A stretch of 64,000 nucleotides of DNA from Mycoplana rhizolycopersici (GTDB lineage Bacteria; Pseudomonadota; Alphaproteobacteria; Rhizobiales; Rhizobiaceae). The DNA lies in assembly GCF_013378445.1 (NCBI RefSeq), contig NZ_JABXYK010000013.1, positions 1 through 64,000 on the forward strand, written 5' to 3'. Shown here in pieces: positions 8,222 to 17,129 of the stretch (positions are counted from its first letter, which is position 1; each line of letters opens with the position of its first letter). Position numbers and translations under genes: made by a program. Below the pieces are notes generated by a model. It saw nothing but the letters and a program-made list of their open reading frames with translations. It ran no database searches and was not told where the DNA came from.

Positions 8222-8343
8222 GCAGGCCCCCGGGCCACGAATTCGGCGTCCAACGACGGGCGCCTCCAGCAAAGCCGCTGATCAGGATAACTCGCGCGCC
8301 TCTTTGGGTGCATGCGTGGCCTGGCCAGCGGCTTTTTGTTTTT
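8222..8343 (+). promoter_or_regulatory. NasT-responsive antitermination leader (ANTAR hairpins plus terminator)
   Basis: Two tandem hairpins with six-base loops carry the A1/G4 pattern of ANTAR targets: P1 GGCGTCC-AACGAC-GGGCGCC (8245-8264) and P2 CAGC-AAAGCC-GCTG (8267-8280). The P2 loop and 3' strand, AAAGCCGCTG (8271-8280), are also the left arm of a terminator whose right arm is CAGCGGCTTT (8326-8335), followed by TTTTTGTTTTT; CAGG (8283-8286) / CCTG (8320-8323) extend the stem. P2 and the terminator are mutually exclusive, so NasT binding to P1-P2 should allow read-through into the transporter gene. Confidence 0.9.
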
Positions 8344-8391
8344 CAACCCCCAAGTTGGATCGGCACGACCTTGTCGGGCCAGGGAGAAGCC

Positions 8392-9627
8392 ATGCCTGAA
8401 AACACCCAAGCCATGTCCGCCGGCGAACCGGCCAAAGCATTGTGGATGTCCACGCTCGCCTTCACCATCTGTTTCGCCGTCTGGACGATCTTTGCGATCA
8501 TCGGCGTCCGTATCAAGCAGGACCTCAGCCTCACAGAGGCCCAGTTCGGCCTCCTCGTCGGCACCCCGATCCTGACCGGGTCGCTCGTGCGCATCGTGCT
8601 CGGCGTCTGGACGACCCGCTACGGCGGCCGCCTCGTCTACACGCTGACCATGCTCGCCGCGGCGGTGGCGACCTTCCTGCTCTCCTACGCCACCACCTAT
8701 CCGCAGATGCTGCTCGCCGGCCTCGGCGTCGGCCTGGCCGGTGGCTCGTTCGCCGTCGGCGTCGCCTACATCTCGCCGTTCTTCCCGGCACAGAAGCAGG
8801 GCACCGCACTCGGCATCTTCGGCGCCGGCAATGTCGGCGCGGCGGTGACGAAGTTCGCAGCCCCCTTCGTGCTACTCGCCTGGGGATGGCAGGCCGTAGC
8901 CCAGATCTGGGCCGCAGCCCTCGTCGTCATGGCGATCGTCTTCTGGTTCACCACCACCGACGACCCGGCCTACCGCGCCCGCCGCGAGAAGGGTGCCGCA
9001 CCGCGCAGCCTCGCCCAGGAATTCGCCCCGCTGAAGAACGCCCAGGTCTGGCGCTTCTGCCTCTACTACTTCTTCGCCTTCGGCGGGTTCGTGGCCCTTT
9101 CGCTCTGGCTGCCGCGCTATCTCGTCGGCGTCTACGGTTTCGACCTTGCCGTAGCCGGCATGATCGCCGCTGCTTACTCGATCCCCGGCAGCATTTTCCG
9201 CGCCTTCGGTGGCGTGCTGTCCGACAGGAAGGGCGCCCGCAGCGTCATGTACTGGATGTTCGGCGTCTCGGCGGTCTCGACCCTGATCCTGTCGCTGCCG
9301 GCAGGCGTCACGCCCACCGTCTTCATCGTTGTCGTCTTCGTGCTCGGCTTCGTCATGAGCCTCGGCAAGGCGGCCGTCTACAAGCACATCCCCGTCTACT
9401 ACCCCGACAGCGTCGGCGCGGTCGGCGGCGTCGTCGGCATGGTCGGCGGTCTCGGCGGCTTCGTCCTGCCGATCGCCTTCGGGCTTTTGAAGGACGCAAC
9501 CGGCCTGTGGTCGAGCTGTTTCCTGCTTCTCTTCGCCGTCGTCGCCGTCTCGCTGATCTGGATGCACGTTTCGATCAGGCAGATGGAGCGCCGCAGCCTC
9601 TCCGTCTCCGCCGTCGCCGCCACCTGA
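8392..9627 (+). CDS. nasA: Nitrate/nitrite transporter, MFS (NarK/NasA type)
   Basis: A 411-residue major facilitator protein with about 12 hydrophobic segments. The nitrate/nitrite porter signatures are visible: the glycine-rich GLGVGLAGGSFAVG in helix 5 and FGAGNVGAAVTK just after it, plus a second glycine-rich GGVVGMVGGLGGF in the C-terminal half. It brings nitrate into the cytoplasm for reduction. The ATG at 8392 is preceded by AGGGAGAAG and lies 48 bases past the leader terminator, so its expression should depend on NasT. First structural gene of the operon. Confidence 0.93.
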   Translation: MPENTQAMSAGEPAKALWMSTLAFTICFAVWTIFAIIGVRIKQDLSLTEAQFGLLVGTPILTGSLVRIVLGVWTTRYGGRLVYTLTMLAAAVATFLLSYATTYPQMLLAGLGVGLAGGSFAVGVAYISPFFPAQKQGTALGIFGAGNVGAAVTKFAAPFVLLAWGWQAVAQIWAAALVVMAIVFWFTTTDDPAYRARREKGAAPRSLAQEFAPLKNAQVWRFCLYYFFAFGGFVALSLWLPRYLVGVYGFDLAVAGMIAAAYSIPGSIFRAFGGVLSDRKGARSVMYWMFGVSAVSTLILSLPAGVTPTVFIVVVFVLGFVMSLGKAAVYKHIPVYYPDSVGAVGGVVGMVGGLGGFVLPIAFGLLKDATGLWSSCFLLLFAVVAVSLIWMHVSIRQMERRSLSVSAVAAT

Positions 9628-9643
9628 TCCGAGGAGCAGAACT

Positions 9644-12094
9644 ATGACCGAGAAACTTGTCATCATCGGCAACGGCATGGCACCGGGGCGCATGCTCGAG
9701 CACCTGTTCGAAAGGGCGCCCGGCCAGTACCAGGTGACGATCTTCAACGCCGAGCCGCGCGTCAACTACGACCGCATCATGCTCTCGCCGGTGCTCTCCG
9801 GCGAGAAGGACTACGAAGAGATCATCATTCACGGCGACGGCTGGTACATCAAGCACGGCATCACCCTCTACAAGGGGCACAAGATCATCAACATTGATCG
9901 TGCCAGGAAGACCGTCACCTCCGACCACGGCGTCACCGAGAGCTATGACAAGCTGGTGATCGCCACCGGCTCCGTGCCCTTCATCATCCCGGTGCCGGGC
10001 AAGGACCTGCGCGGCGTCATCACCTACCGCGACCTGGACGACGTGCAGGCGATGCTGCTCGCCGCCCAGTCGCGCGAGAAGGCCATCGTCATCGGCGGCG
10101 GCCTGCTCGGGCTTGAGGCTGCAGCAGGCCTTGCAAGCCGCGGCATGGATGTCACCGTGCTGCACGTCATGCCGACGCTGATGGAGCGTCAGCTCGACCC
10201 CGCAGCCGGATATCTGTTGCAGAAAGCAGTCGAAGAGCGCGGCATCAAGGTCATCTGCAAGGCCAACACCAAGGCGATCGTCGGCGATGGCAAGGTGGAA
10301 GGCATCGAACTCGACGATGGCCGCATCATCCCGGCAACGCTGGTCGTCATGGCGGTCGGCATCCGGCCGAGCGTCGGGCTGGCCAAGGAGGCCGGCCTCG
10401 CCGTCAACCGCGGCATCGTCGTCGACGACGGCATGCAAACCTCCGATGGCAGCATCTGGGCGCTCGGCGAGTGCGCGGAAGTCGGTGGCATGGTCTACGG
10501 CCTCGTTGCGCCCCTCTACGAGATGGCGCGCGTCGCCGCCTCGCATCTCGCAGGTGACCATTCGGCCACCTTCGTGCATTCCGATACGCCGACCAAGCTC
10601 AAGGTCACCGGCATCGAGCTCTTCTCGCTCGGCGATTTTGCGGACGGCGACGAGCGCGAGGAGATCGTGCTGCGCGATGCGTCCGCCGGCGTCTACAAGC
10701 GGCTCGTGCTGAAGGACAACAAGATCATCGGTACCGTGCTCTACGGCGAGACGGCCGACGGCGCCTGGTTCAACGACCTGAAGAAGAAGCAGACGGACAT
10801 CTCGCAGATGCGCGAGACGCTGATCTTCGGCCAGGCTTATCAGGGAGGGTCGCCGCTGGACCCTATGGCGGCCGTTGCAGCCTTGCCGGATGACGCGGAA
10901 ATCTGTGGCTGCAACGGCGTCTGCAAGGGCAAGATCACCTCGTCGATCACCTCCAAGGGCTTGACGTCGCTTGATGATGTGCGCGCCCATACCAAGGCAT
11001 CCGCCTCCTGCGGCTCCTGCACGGGTCTCGTCGAGCAGCTGATGACGCTGACGCTCGGCGAGAGCTACAACCCCGCCGCCGTCCAGCCCATGTGCGGCTG
11101 CACCGATCTCGGCCATGACGACGTCCGCCGCCTGATCAAGGCCAAGGGTCTGAAATCCATTCCTGCCGTCATGCAGGAACTGGAATGGAAGACCTCGTGT
11201 GGCTGCGCCAAGTGCCGCCCGGCGCTGAACTACTACCTCGTCTGCGACTGGCCGGACGAATATGCCGACGACTACCAGTCGCGCTTCGTCAACGAGCGCG
11301 TCCATGCCAACATCCAGAAGGACGGCACCTATTCCGTCGTGCCGCGCATGTGGGGCGGTGTCACGAATGCAAAGGAGCTGCGCGCCATCGCCGACGTGGT
11401 CGACAAGTTCGACGTGCCGCTGGTCAAGGTCACCGGAGGGCAGCGCATCGACCTGCTCGGCATCGAGAAGGAAGACCTGCCGGCCGTCTGGGCCGATCTC
11501 GGCAAGGCCGGCTTCGTGTCCGGCCAGGCCTACGCAAAGGGCCTGCGCACGGTGAAGACCTGTGTCGGCTCGGACTGGTGCCGGTTCGGCACGCAGGATT
11601 CGACCGGGCTCGGCATCCGCATCGAAAAGTTCATGTGGGGTTCCTGGACACCGGCCAAGCTGAAGCTGGCCGTCTCCGGCTGTCCGCGCAACTGCGCCGA
11701 GGCGACCTGCAAGGACATCGGCGTGATCTGCGTCGATTCGGGTTTCGAGATCCACTTCGCCGGTGCCGCCGGCCTCGACATCAAGGGCACGGAAGTCCTC
11801 GGCCTTGTCAGGACGGAGGACGAGGCGCTGGAGCACATCGTGGCGCTGACGCAGATGTACCGCGAACAGGCCCGTTATCTGGAGCGCATCTACAAGTGGG
11901 CCAAGCGCATCGGGCTGGAAGAGATCCGCCACCAGATCATGGGCGATGCGGACAAGCGCAAGGCGTACTACGACCGTTTCGTCTTCTCCCAGAAATTCGC
12001 GCAGGTGGATCCCTGGTCGGAGCGCGTCTCCGGCAAGGACAAGCACGAGTTCCAGCCGATGGCATCGGTCGGTTTCAACGAGGCCGCGGAGTGA
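9644..12094 (+). CDS. nirB: Assimilatory nitrite reductase [NAD(P)H], large subunit
   Basis: An 816-residue enzyme reducing nitrite to ammonium. Domain order: FAD/NAD(P)-binding half (GNGMAPGR at the N-terminus, second Rossmann motif GGGLLGLEAA), a BFD-type [2Fe-2S] segment (CGCNGVCKG ... CGSC), then ferredoxin-like and siroheme/[4Fe-4S] domains. The siroheme ligands are C640-x5-C646 and C680-x3-C684 (TCVGSDWC, SGCPRNC). Length matches the family. It follows the transporter by 16 bases and is followed by a repeat-filled gap before nirD. Confidence 0.96.
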   Translation: MTEKLVIIGNGMAPGRMLEHLFERAPGQYQVTIFNAEPRVNYDRIMLSPVLSGEKDYEEIIIHGDGWYIKHGITLYKGHKIINIDRARKTVTSDHGVTESYDKLVIATGSVPFIIPVPGKDLRGVITYRDLDDVQAMLLAAQSREKAIVIGGGLLGLEAAAGLASRGMDVTVLHVMPTLMERQLDPAAGYLLQKAVEERGIKVICKANTKAIVGDGKVEGIELDDGRIIPATLVVMAVGIRPSVGLAKEAGLAVNRGIVVDDGMQTSDGSIWALGECAEVGGMVYGLVAPLYEMARVAASHLAGDHSATFVHSDTPTKLKVTGIELFSLGDFADGDEREEIVLRDASAGVYKRLVLKDNKIIGTVLYGETADGAWFNDLKKKQTDISQMRETLIFGQAYQGGSPLDPMAAVAALPDDAEICGCNGVCKGKITSSITSKGLTSLDDVRAHTKASASCGSCTGLVEQLMTLTLGESYNPAAVQPMCGCTDLGHDDVRRLIKAKGLKSIPAVMQELEWKTSCGCAKCRPALNYYLVCDWPDEYADDYQSRFVNERVHANIQKDGTYSVVPRMWGGVTNAKELRAIADVVDKFDVPLVKVTGGQRIDLLGIEKEDLPAVWADLGKAGFVSGQAYAKGLRTVKTCVGSDWCRFGTQDSTGLGIRIEKFMWGSWTPAKLKLAVSGCPRNCAEATCKDIGVICVDSGFEIHFAGAAGLDIKGTEVLGLVRTEDEALEHIVALTQMYREQARYLERIYKWAKRIGLEEIRHQIMGDADKRKAYYDRFVFSQKFAQVDPWSERVSGKDKHEFQPMASVGFNEAAE

Positions 12095-12097
12095 TCT

Positions 12098-12210
12098 CCT
12101 TCTTCCCGCGGGCGGGGAGAAGGCGCCCGAAGGGCGGATGAGGGGCAGCGGTTCGAGAAATTGCCCCTCACCCTGGCCCTCTCCCCGCAAGCGGGGGGAG
12201 GGGACGAGCA
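12098..12210. repeat. Palindromic intergenic repeat element between nirB and nirD
   Basis: The 141-base gap holds two GC-rich palindromic modules: a GCGGGGAGAAGG type ending in GCGGATGAGGGGCA, and CTCTCCCCGCAAGCGGGG followed by GAGGGGACG. The same modules recur at 12590-12717 and inside cysG at about 15643-15795. They resemble the mosaic palindromic repeats common between Rhizobiaceae genes. They can form stable hairpins in the mRNA between nirB and nirD. Confidence 0.75.
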
Positions 12211-12235
12211 ATCCCATCGACAAGGATCGAGACCC

Positions 12236-12565
12236 ATGAACTGGTATCCCATCGGCAAAATCGAGGACATCCCGCTGCGCGGCGCGCGCTGCGTGAAGAC
12301 GCCGCAGGGCAAGATCGGCGTGTTCCGCACCGTCGAAAACGAGGTCTTCGCCATCGAGGACCACTGCCCGCACAAGGGCGGCCCTCTCACCCAGGGCATC
12401 GTGCACGGCAAAGCCGTGACCTGCCCGCTGCACAACTGGGTGATTTCGCTCGAAACCGGCAAGGCGCTTGGTGCCGACGAGGGCGCCGTCCGGTCGATAC
12501 CCGTGAAGAACGAGGACGGCGCGCTCTCGATCGCGCTCGAAAGCCTTATGATGGCGGCGGAGTGA
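12236..12565 (+). CDS. nirD: Nitrite reductase small subunit (Rieske type)
   Basis: A 109-residue NirD with an intact Rieske [2Fe-2S] ligand set, C44-x-H46 (CPHKGG) and C63-x2-H66 (CPLHNW); some NirD proteins have lost these. It forms a complex with NirB. The ATG at 12236 gives the usual MNWYPIGKIEDIP start; an upstream in-frame ATG at 12161 lies inside the repeat element and would add residues unlike the family. Followed by another repeat element before the nitrate reductase gene. Confidence 0.93.
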   Translation: MNWYPIGKIEDIPLRGARCVKTPQGKIGVFRTVENEVFAIEDHCPHKGGPLTQGIVHGKAVTCPLHNWVISLETGKALGADEGAVRSIPVKNEDGALSIALESLMMAAE

Positions 12566-12589
12566 GGAAGTATGGCGATGGTCACCGCA

Positions 12590-12717
12590 CCTCATCCGGC
12601 TACCGCCACGCTCTCCCCGACTGGACGGGGAGAAGGCCGCTGGAGCATCGACATCGCCACACTCTCCTCCCTGCCTGCGGGGAGAAGGTCCCCGCAGGGG
12701 GATGAGGGGCATGCCAC
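12590..12717. repeat. Palindromic intergenic repeat element between nirD and nitrate reductase gene
   Basis: Contains CTCTCCCCGactggaCGGGGAGAAGG and TGCGGGGAGAAGGTCCCCGCAGGGGGATGAGGGGCA (described here in parts: stem CTCCCCG/CGGGGAG, then a second GCGGGGA/TCCCCGC palindrome with a GGATGAGGGGC tail). These are copies of the same mosaic family as the element after nirB. No gene lies in the gap. Confidence 0.7.
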
Positions 12718-12737
12718 GTTCCCGCAAGGAGCAGCCC

Positions 12738-15434
12738 ATGGCCGTTGAGACGAAGACAACCTGCCCTTATTGCGGCGTTGGCTGCGGCGTGATCGCCCGC
12801 GTCGACGATGACGGCGCCGTCTCCGTCAAGGGCGATCCGGATCATCCGGCGAACCTGGGGCGCCTTTGCTCGAAAGGTTCGGCGCTGGCCGAGACGATCG
12901 ACCTCGATGGGCGCCTGCTCCATCCCGAGATCGATGGCAGGCGGGCCGGCTGGGACGAAGCGCTCGACCGTGTGGTGCAGCGCTTCTCGGCTGTCATCAC
13001 CGAGCATGGGCCTGACGCCGTCGCCTTCTACGTCTCCGGGCAGCTCCTGACCGAAGACTACTACGTCGCCAACAAGCTGATGAAGGGTTTCATCGGCTCG
13101 GCCAACATCGACACCAATTCCCGGCTCTGCATGTCGTCCTCCGTCGCCGGCCATCGCCGCGCCTTCGGTTCGGACACCGTTCCCGGCTGCTACGAGGACC
13201 TTGAGCTGGCCGATCTGGTGGTGCTCACCGGTTCCAACCTCGCCTGGTGCCACCCGGTGCTCTACCAGCGCCTCGCCGCGGCCAAGGCCGCCCGGCCCGG
13301 CATGAAGGTGGTCGTCATCGACCCGCGCCGGACGATGACCGCCGACATTGCCGACCTGCATCTCGCAATCCGCCCCGACGGCGACGTCGCGCTGTTCAAC
13401 GGCCTCCTCGCCCATCTCGCCAAGACGACGGCGATCGACGAGAACTACCTTGCCGCGCACACCGAAGGCTTTGGCGAGGCTTTCGCAGCGGCAAGCGGCA
13501 TGAGCTTTCCGGAGTTGATGGACAGGACCGGGCTTGGCGCCAGCGAACTGCGGCAGTTCTTCGGGCTGTTCGAGCGCACCGAAAAGACGGTCACCTGCTA
13601 TAGCCAGGGCGTCAACCAGTCGTCGTCAGGCACCGACAAGGTCAACGCCATCCTCAACTGCCATCTGGCGACCGGTCGCATCGGTCGGCCCGGCATGGGG
13701 CCGTTCTCGCTGACCGGCCAGCCGAATGCCATGGGCGGACGCGAGGTCGGCGGCCTCGCCAACATGCTGGCGGCGCATATGGCGATAGAAAATGCGGAGG
13801 ATCGGGATCGCGTGCAGCGCTTCTGGGGTTCGCCGACGATTGCCGACCGCCCCGGCCTGAAGGCCGTCGACCTGTTCGAGGCGGTGGCCGAAGGCAGTAT
13901 CAAGGCGCTCTGGATCATGGCGACCAATCCGGTGGTGTCGATGCCGGATGCGGATGCGGTAGAGGCCGCCATCAAGGCCTGTCCTTTTGTCGTCGTATCC
14001 GATGTGTTGAAGACCACGGATACCGCGCGCCATGCGCACGTGCTGCTGCCCTCGCTCGGCTGGGGCGAGAAGGACGGCACGGTGACGAATTCCGAACGCC
14101 GCATATCCCGCCAGCGCTCCGTCCTTCCGGCGCCGGGGGAGGCGCGTGCCGACTGGTGGCAGCTTTCCGAAGTCGCCCGCCGGATGGACTTTTCCGGTTT
14201 CGACTATCGCTCGCCCGCCGAGGTCTTCGATGAGCATGCTGCGCTCTCAGCCTTCGAAAACGACGGCAGCCGCGATTTCGATATCGGCGACTATGCCGGG
14301 CTCGACCGCGAGATCTACGAGACGCTGGCGCCGTTCCAGTGGCCGGCGCCGTTAAATGGCAGCAAAGCCCCCGCCAGCAATCCACCCCTCGGCGGCACGA
14401 AGCCGGACAGCGCCAGACGTTTCTTCGCCAATGGCGGCTTCTACCATCCTGGCGGCCGGGCCCGCTTCGTCGCCGTGACCCCTGCCGAGACCGACCGGAC
14501 GAATGCCGAGTATCCCTTCACGCTGAACACCGGCCGCATCCGCGACCAGTGGCATACGATGACGCGGACGGGGAAGAGCGCACGCCTCTCCTCCCATATT
14601 GCCGAGCCCTACGCCGAGCTTCACCCGCGCGACGCGATAGACATCGGCGTCGGCAATGCCGGTCTGATCGAGATTGCAAGCCCGCATGGCAAAGCGATCG
14701 TGCGCGCGCTGATCACCCAGCGACAGGCGCGCGGCAATATCTTCGTGCCGATGCACTGGAACGACCAGTTCGCGGCCAAGGCCCGCGTCGATGCGCTCGT
14801 GCCGCCACTGACCGACAAGTTTTCCGGTCAGCCGGCCTCCAAGAACGTCGCCGTCAGCGCGCGCCCCTTTTTAGCCTCGTCCTATGGCTTTGCCGTATCG
14901 GTCGAAAAGCCTGTGGCGCCGCAGGCCGACTATTGGGCGATCGCCAGGGCCGAGGGCGGATGGCGGGCCGAACTCGCCTTTGCCCGCGAAGTTGTGGACT
15001 GGCCGGCATGGTGCAGGCAGACCTTTGCGCTGCCCTCCGACGTGGAGCCGCTCGGCTATGCCGACCGCCAGACCGGCGATCTCCGGCTCGCCTTCTTCGA
15101 TGGCGACCGGCTGCTGGCTGCCCTGTTCCTCGCTCGCGAGCCTGTTGCTGTCGCGCGCAACTGGGCGGTCTCGCAGCTCTCGGCCGAGCACGGCAACCTG
15201 CGCAAACGCTTCACTCTCGTCGCCGGACGCCCGGGCGCCGGCAGGCCCGATCCGGGCGCCACCGTCTGCTCCTGCTTTTCTGTTGGCGTCAATCAGATCG
15301 TCGGTGCCGTTCGCAAGGGTTGCCACTCGGTGGAGGCGGTCGGCGAAACGCTGAATGCCGGAACCAATTGCGGCTCCTGCCGCGCGGAGATCAGGGGGAT
15401 CATTGATGGATGTCTTGCAGCAGCGGCGGAATGA
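12738..15434 (+). CDS. narB: Assimilatory nitrate reductase, catalytic subunit
   Basis: An 898-residue molybdopterin (bis-MGD) enzyme reducing nitrate to nitrite. The N-terminal [4Fe-4S] ligands are C9, C12, C16 and C44 (CPYCGVGC ... LCSKG). The molybdopterin oxidoreductase and dinucleotide-binding domains follow. The C-terminus carries a BFD-like [2Fe-2S] domain with C844, C846, C878 and C881 (CSC ... CGSC), as in NasA-type enzymes that take electrons from NAD(P)H partners or ferredoxin. The ATG at 12738, preceded by CAAGGAG, starts just before the cluster motif. The gene overlaps cysG by 29 bases. Symbol usage (narB/nasA/nasC) differs among species. Confidence 0.94.
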   Translation: MAVETKTTCPYCGVGCGVIARVDDDGAVSVKGDPDHPANLGRLCSKGSALAETIDLDGRLLHPEIDGRRAGWDEALDRVVQRFSAVITEHGPDAVAFYVSGQLLTEDYYVANKLMKGFIGSANIDTNSRLCMSSSVAGHRRAFGSDTVPGCYEDLELADLVVLTGSNLAWCHPVLYQRLAAAKAARPGMKVVVIDPRRTMTADIADLHLAIRPDGDVALFNGLLAHLAKTTAIDENYLAAHTEGFGEAFAAASGMSFPELMDRTGLGASELRQFFGLFERTEKTVTCYSQGVNQSSSGTDKVNAILNCHLATGRIGRPGMGPFSLTGQPNAMGGREVGGLANMLAAHMAIENAEDRDRVQRFWGSPTIADRPGLKAVDLFEAVAEGSIKALWIMATNPVVSMPDADAVEAAIKACPFVVVSDVLKTTDTARHAHVLLPSLGWGEKDGTVTNSERRISRQRSVLPAPGEARADWWQLSEVARRMDFSGFDYRSPAEVFDEHAALSAFENDGSRDFDIGDYAGLDREIYETLAPFQWPAPLNGSKAPASNPPLGGTKPDSARRFFANGGFYHPGGRARFVAVTPAETDRTNAEYPFTLNTGRIRDQWHTMTRTGKSARLSSHIAEPYAELHPRDAIDIGVGNAGLIEIASPHGKAIVRALITQRQARGNIFVPMHWNDQFAAKARVDALVPPLTDKFSGQPASKNVAVSARPFLASSYGFAVSVEKPVAPQADYWAIARAEGGWRAELAFAREVVDWPAWCRQTFALPSDVEPLGYADRQTGDLRLAFFDGDRLLAALFLAREPVAVARNWAVSQLSAEHGNLRKRFTLVAGRPGAGRPDPGATVCSCFSVGVNQIVGAVRKGCHSVEAVGETLNAGTNCGSCRAEIRGIIDGCLAAAAE

Positions 15435-17085
15435 CAATACCGCCCGGGTGGAACCACTCGCCACGCTTCCCGTGTTCTGGTCACTGGCAGGCAAACGGGT
15501 AATCGTTGCCGGCGGCTCCGACGCGGCTGCATGGAAGGCCGAACTCTTGGCAGCGTGCGGCGCGGAGGTGCACGTCTACGCAGACGACCTTTCGGAAGGT
15601 TTTGCCAGGCTGGTCGAGGCCGATATCGCTTTGCCCCGCACCCTGTCCCTTTCCCCGCAAGCCCGGAAAGGGGACGCAGCATCTGCACGCGAACAGGCAG
15701 GCGGGAGGAGGGCCGGCGAGAGGGAGGCGTTCGACGGCGGCCAAATCCTCGCCTCTCCCAGCATGCGGCGAGAAGGTGCCGGCAGGCCGATGACGGTGGA
15801 AACCTCACAACGTCACGGCCACTACGTTCACCATCCGCGCTCATGGTCGCCCGAGATTTTCGCCGATGCCGCCCTTGCCATCGCCGACTGCGAGGACGAG
15901 GAGGAGGCGCTTGCCTTCTTTAAAGCCGCACGTTCCGCCGGCGTTCCGGTCAATGTCATCGACAAGCCGGCTTGCTGCCAGTTCCAGTTCGGCTCGATCG
16001 TCAACCGGTCTCCCGTGGTCGTAGCGATCTCCACGGACGGCGCGGCTCCCATCCTGACACAGGCGATCCGCCGCCAGATCGAGACCTTGCTGCCGCGCAG
16101 CCTGAAGAGTTGGGCCGCTCTTGCCCGGTCCATGCGCGACCGCGTCAACGAGAGACTGGCACCGGGCCCGCAACGGCGCGCGTTCTGGGAACGCTTCGTC
16201 GACCGCGTCTTTGCCACAACGGACACGCCGGAGGAGGGCGTCGGCAGGGCGCTTCTTGCAGATGCCGAAAGGCTCGCGGAAGCGCCCGCCACCGGCCGTG
16301 TGACGCTCGTCGGAGCGGGACCGGGCGAGGCCGAGATGATGACACTCAAGGCGGTGAGGGCGCTTCAATCCGCGGATGTGATCCTGTTCGACGATCTCGC
16401 GTCCGACGAGGTGCTGGAACTCGCCCGCCGCGAAGCCAGGCGCATGCTGGTGGGCAAGCGCGGCGGCCGCGAAAGCTGCCGGCAGGAGGAGATCAACGAC
16501 ATGATGGTGACGCTGGCGCGAGCCGGCAAGCACGTCGTGCGGTTGAAATCCGGGGACCCGGCGATCTTCGGGCGCGCCGGCGAAGAAATCGAAAGACTGG
16601 AGCGGGAGGGCATTCCCGTCGAAATCGTTCCCGGCATCACCGCGGCAAGCGCCATGGCCTCGCGTCTTGGCGTATCGCTGACCCATCGCGACTGCGCGCA
16701 GTCCGTCCGCTTCATCACCGGGCACTCCCGTCATGGCGGCCTGCCGGCGGATGTGGACTGGCGCGCGGTGGCAGATCCCCGGACGACGACCATCTTCTAC
16801 ATGGGAGGACGAACGGCATGTCTCATCGCCGAACGGCTTGCAGAGGAGGGCCTGCCTGCGGCAACCCCTGCCGTCATCGTCAGCAACGTCAGCAGGCCGT
16901 CCGAGAAACGCTGGCTGGGCACAGTGGAAAGCATTCCCGCAGGCATCGCGAAAATCGGCTTCGAAAACCCGGTCCTGATCGGCGTCGGTACCGTTTTCGA
17001 GGCCTGTGCGGCGCGATACCAGACCGCGCCGCAACATGCGCCGGCCGGCGTGCAGGAGACGGCAGCCCTGCATGCGCGACGTTAG
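15406..17085 (+). CDS. cysG: Siroheme synthase CysG with an in-frame repeat insertion
   Basis: A 559-residue bifunctional enzyme that supplies siroheme to NirB. The N-terminal part is the precorrin-2 dehydrogenase/ferrochelatase Rossmann domain (VIVAGGSDAAAWKAELL), the C-terminal part uroporphyrin-III methyltransferase (VTLVGAGPGEAEMMTLKAV, then DVILFDDL and KSGDPAIFGR). It is about 80 residues longer than usual. Residues ~78-130 are low-complexity and arginine-rich (QARKGDAASAREQAGGRRAG) and are encoded by the same palindromic repeat seen in the nirB-nirD gaps, read through in frame. Whether the N-terminal activity survives is open; the methyltransferase half looks intact. It overlaps the end of narB. 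Confidence 0.9.
   Translation: MDVLQQRRNDNTARVEPLATLPVFWSLAGKRVIVAGGSDAAAWKAELLAACGAEVHVYADDLSEGFARLVEADIALPRTLSLSPQARKGDAASAREQAGGRRAGEREAFDGGQILASPSMRREGAGRPMTVETSQRHGHYVHHPRSWSPEIFADAALAIADCEDEEEALAFFKAARSAGVPVNVIDKPACCQFQFGSIVNRSPVVVAISTDGAAPILTQAIRRQIETLLPRSLKSWAALARSMRDRVNERLAPGPQRRAFWERFVDRVFATTDTPEEGVGRALLADAERLAEAPATGRVTLVGAGPGEAEMMTLKAVRALQSADVILFDDLASDEVLELARREARRMLVGKRGGRESCRQEEINDMMVTLARAGKHVVRLKSGDPAIFGRAGEEIERLEREGIPVEIVPGITAASAMASRLGVSLTHRDCAQSVRFITGHSRHGGLPADVDWRAVADPRTTTIFYMGGRTACLIAERLAEEGLPAATPAVIVSNVSRPSEKRWLGTVESIPAGIAKIGFENPVLIGVGTVFEACAARYQTAPQHAPAGVQETAALHARR
15643..15795. repeat. Palindromic repeat element inserted inside cysG
   Basis: The stretch has CCCTTTCCCCGCAAGCCCGG with GAAAGGGGACG on its left, matching the module ahead of nirD, and GCATGCGGCGAGAAGGTGCC with GGCAGGCCGATGA on its right, matching the modules between nirD and narB. 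Length keeps the reading frame open, so it adds about 50 residues to CysG. Confidence 0.75.
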
Positions 17086-17129
17086 CGAGCCTTGGCCGGG
17101 CACATGGGTGAATGAACCTTGGGCGCCGT

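Noticed and set aside
8271-8343. Terminator before the nitrate transporter considered as the end of nasS
   Set aside because: It lies downstream of the sigma-54 promoter and overlaps the P2 hairpin, so it is the regulated leader terminator rather than a nasS terminator.
12098-12717. Repeated GC palindromes considered as a CRISPR array
   Set aside because: There are only a few copies, they differ in length and order, and there are no regular spacers or cas genes.
9575-12739. A 1054-codon open frame on the - strand across nirB and nirD
   Set aside because: It is antisense to well-identified genes, reads as repetitive His/Arg/Asp-rich sequence without any family motif, and arises from the codon bias of GC-rich DNA.
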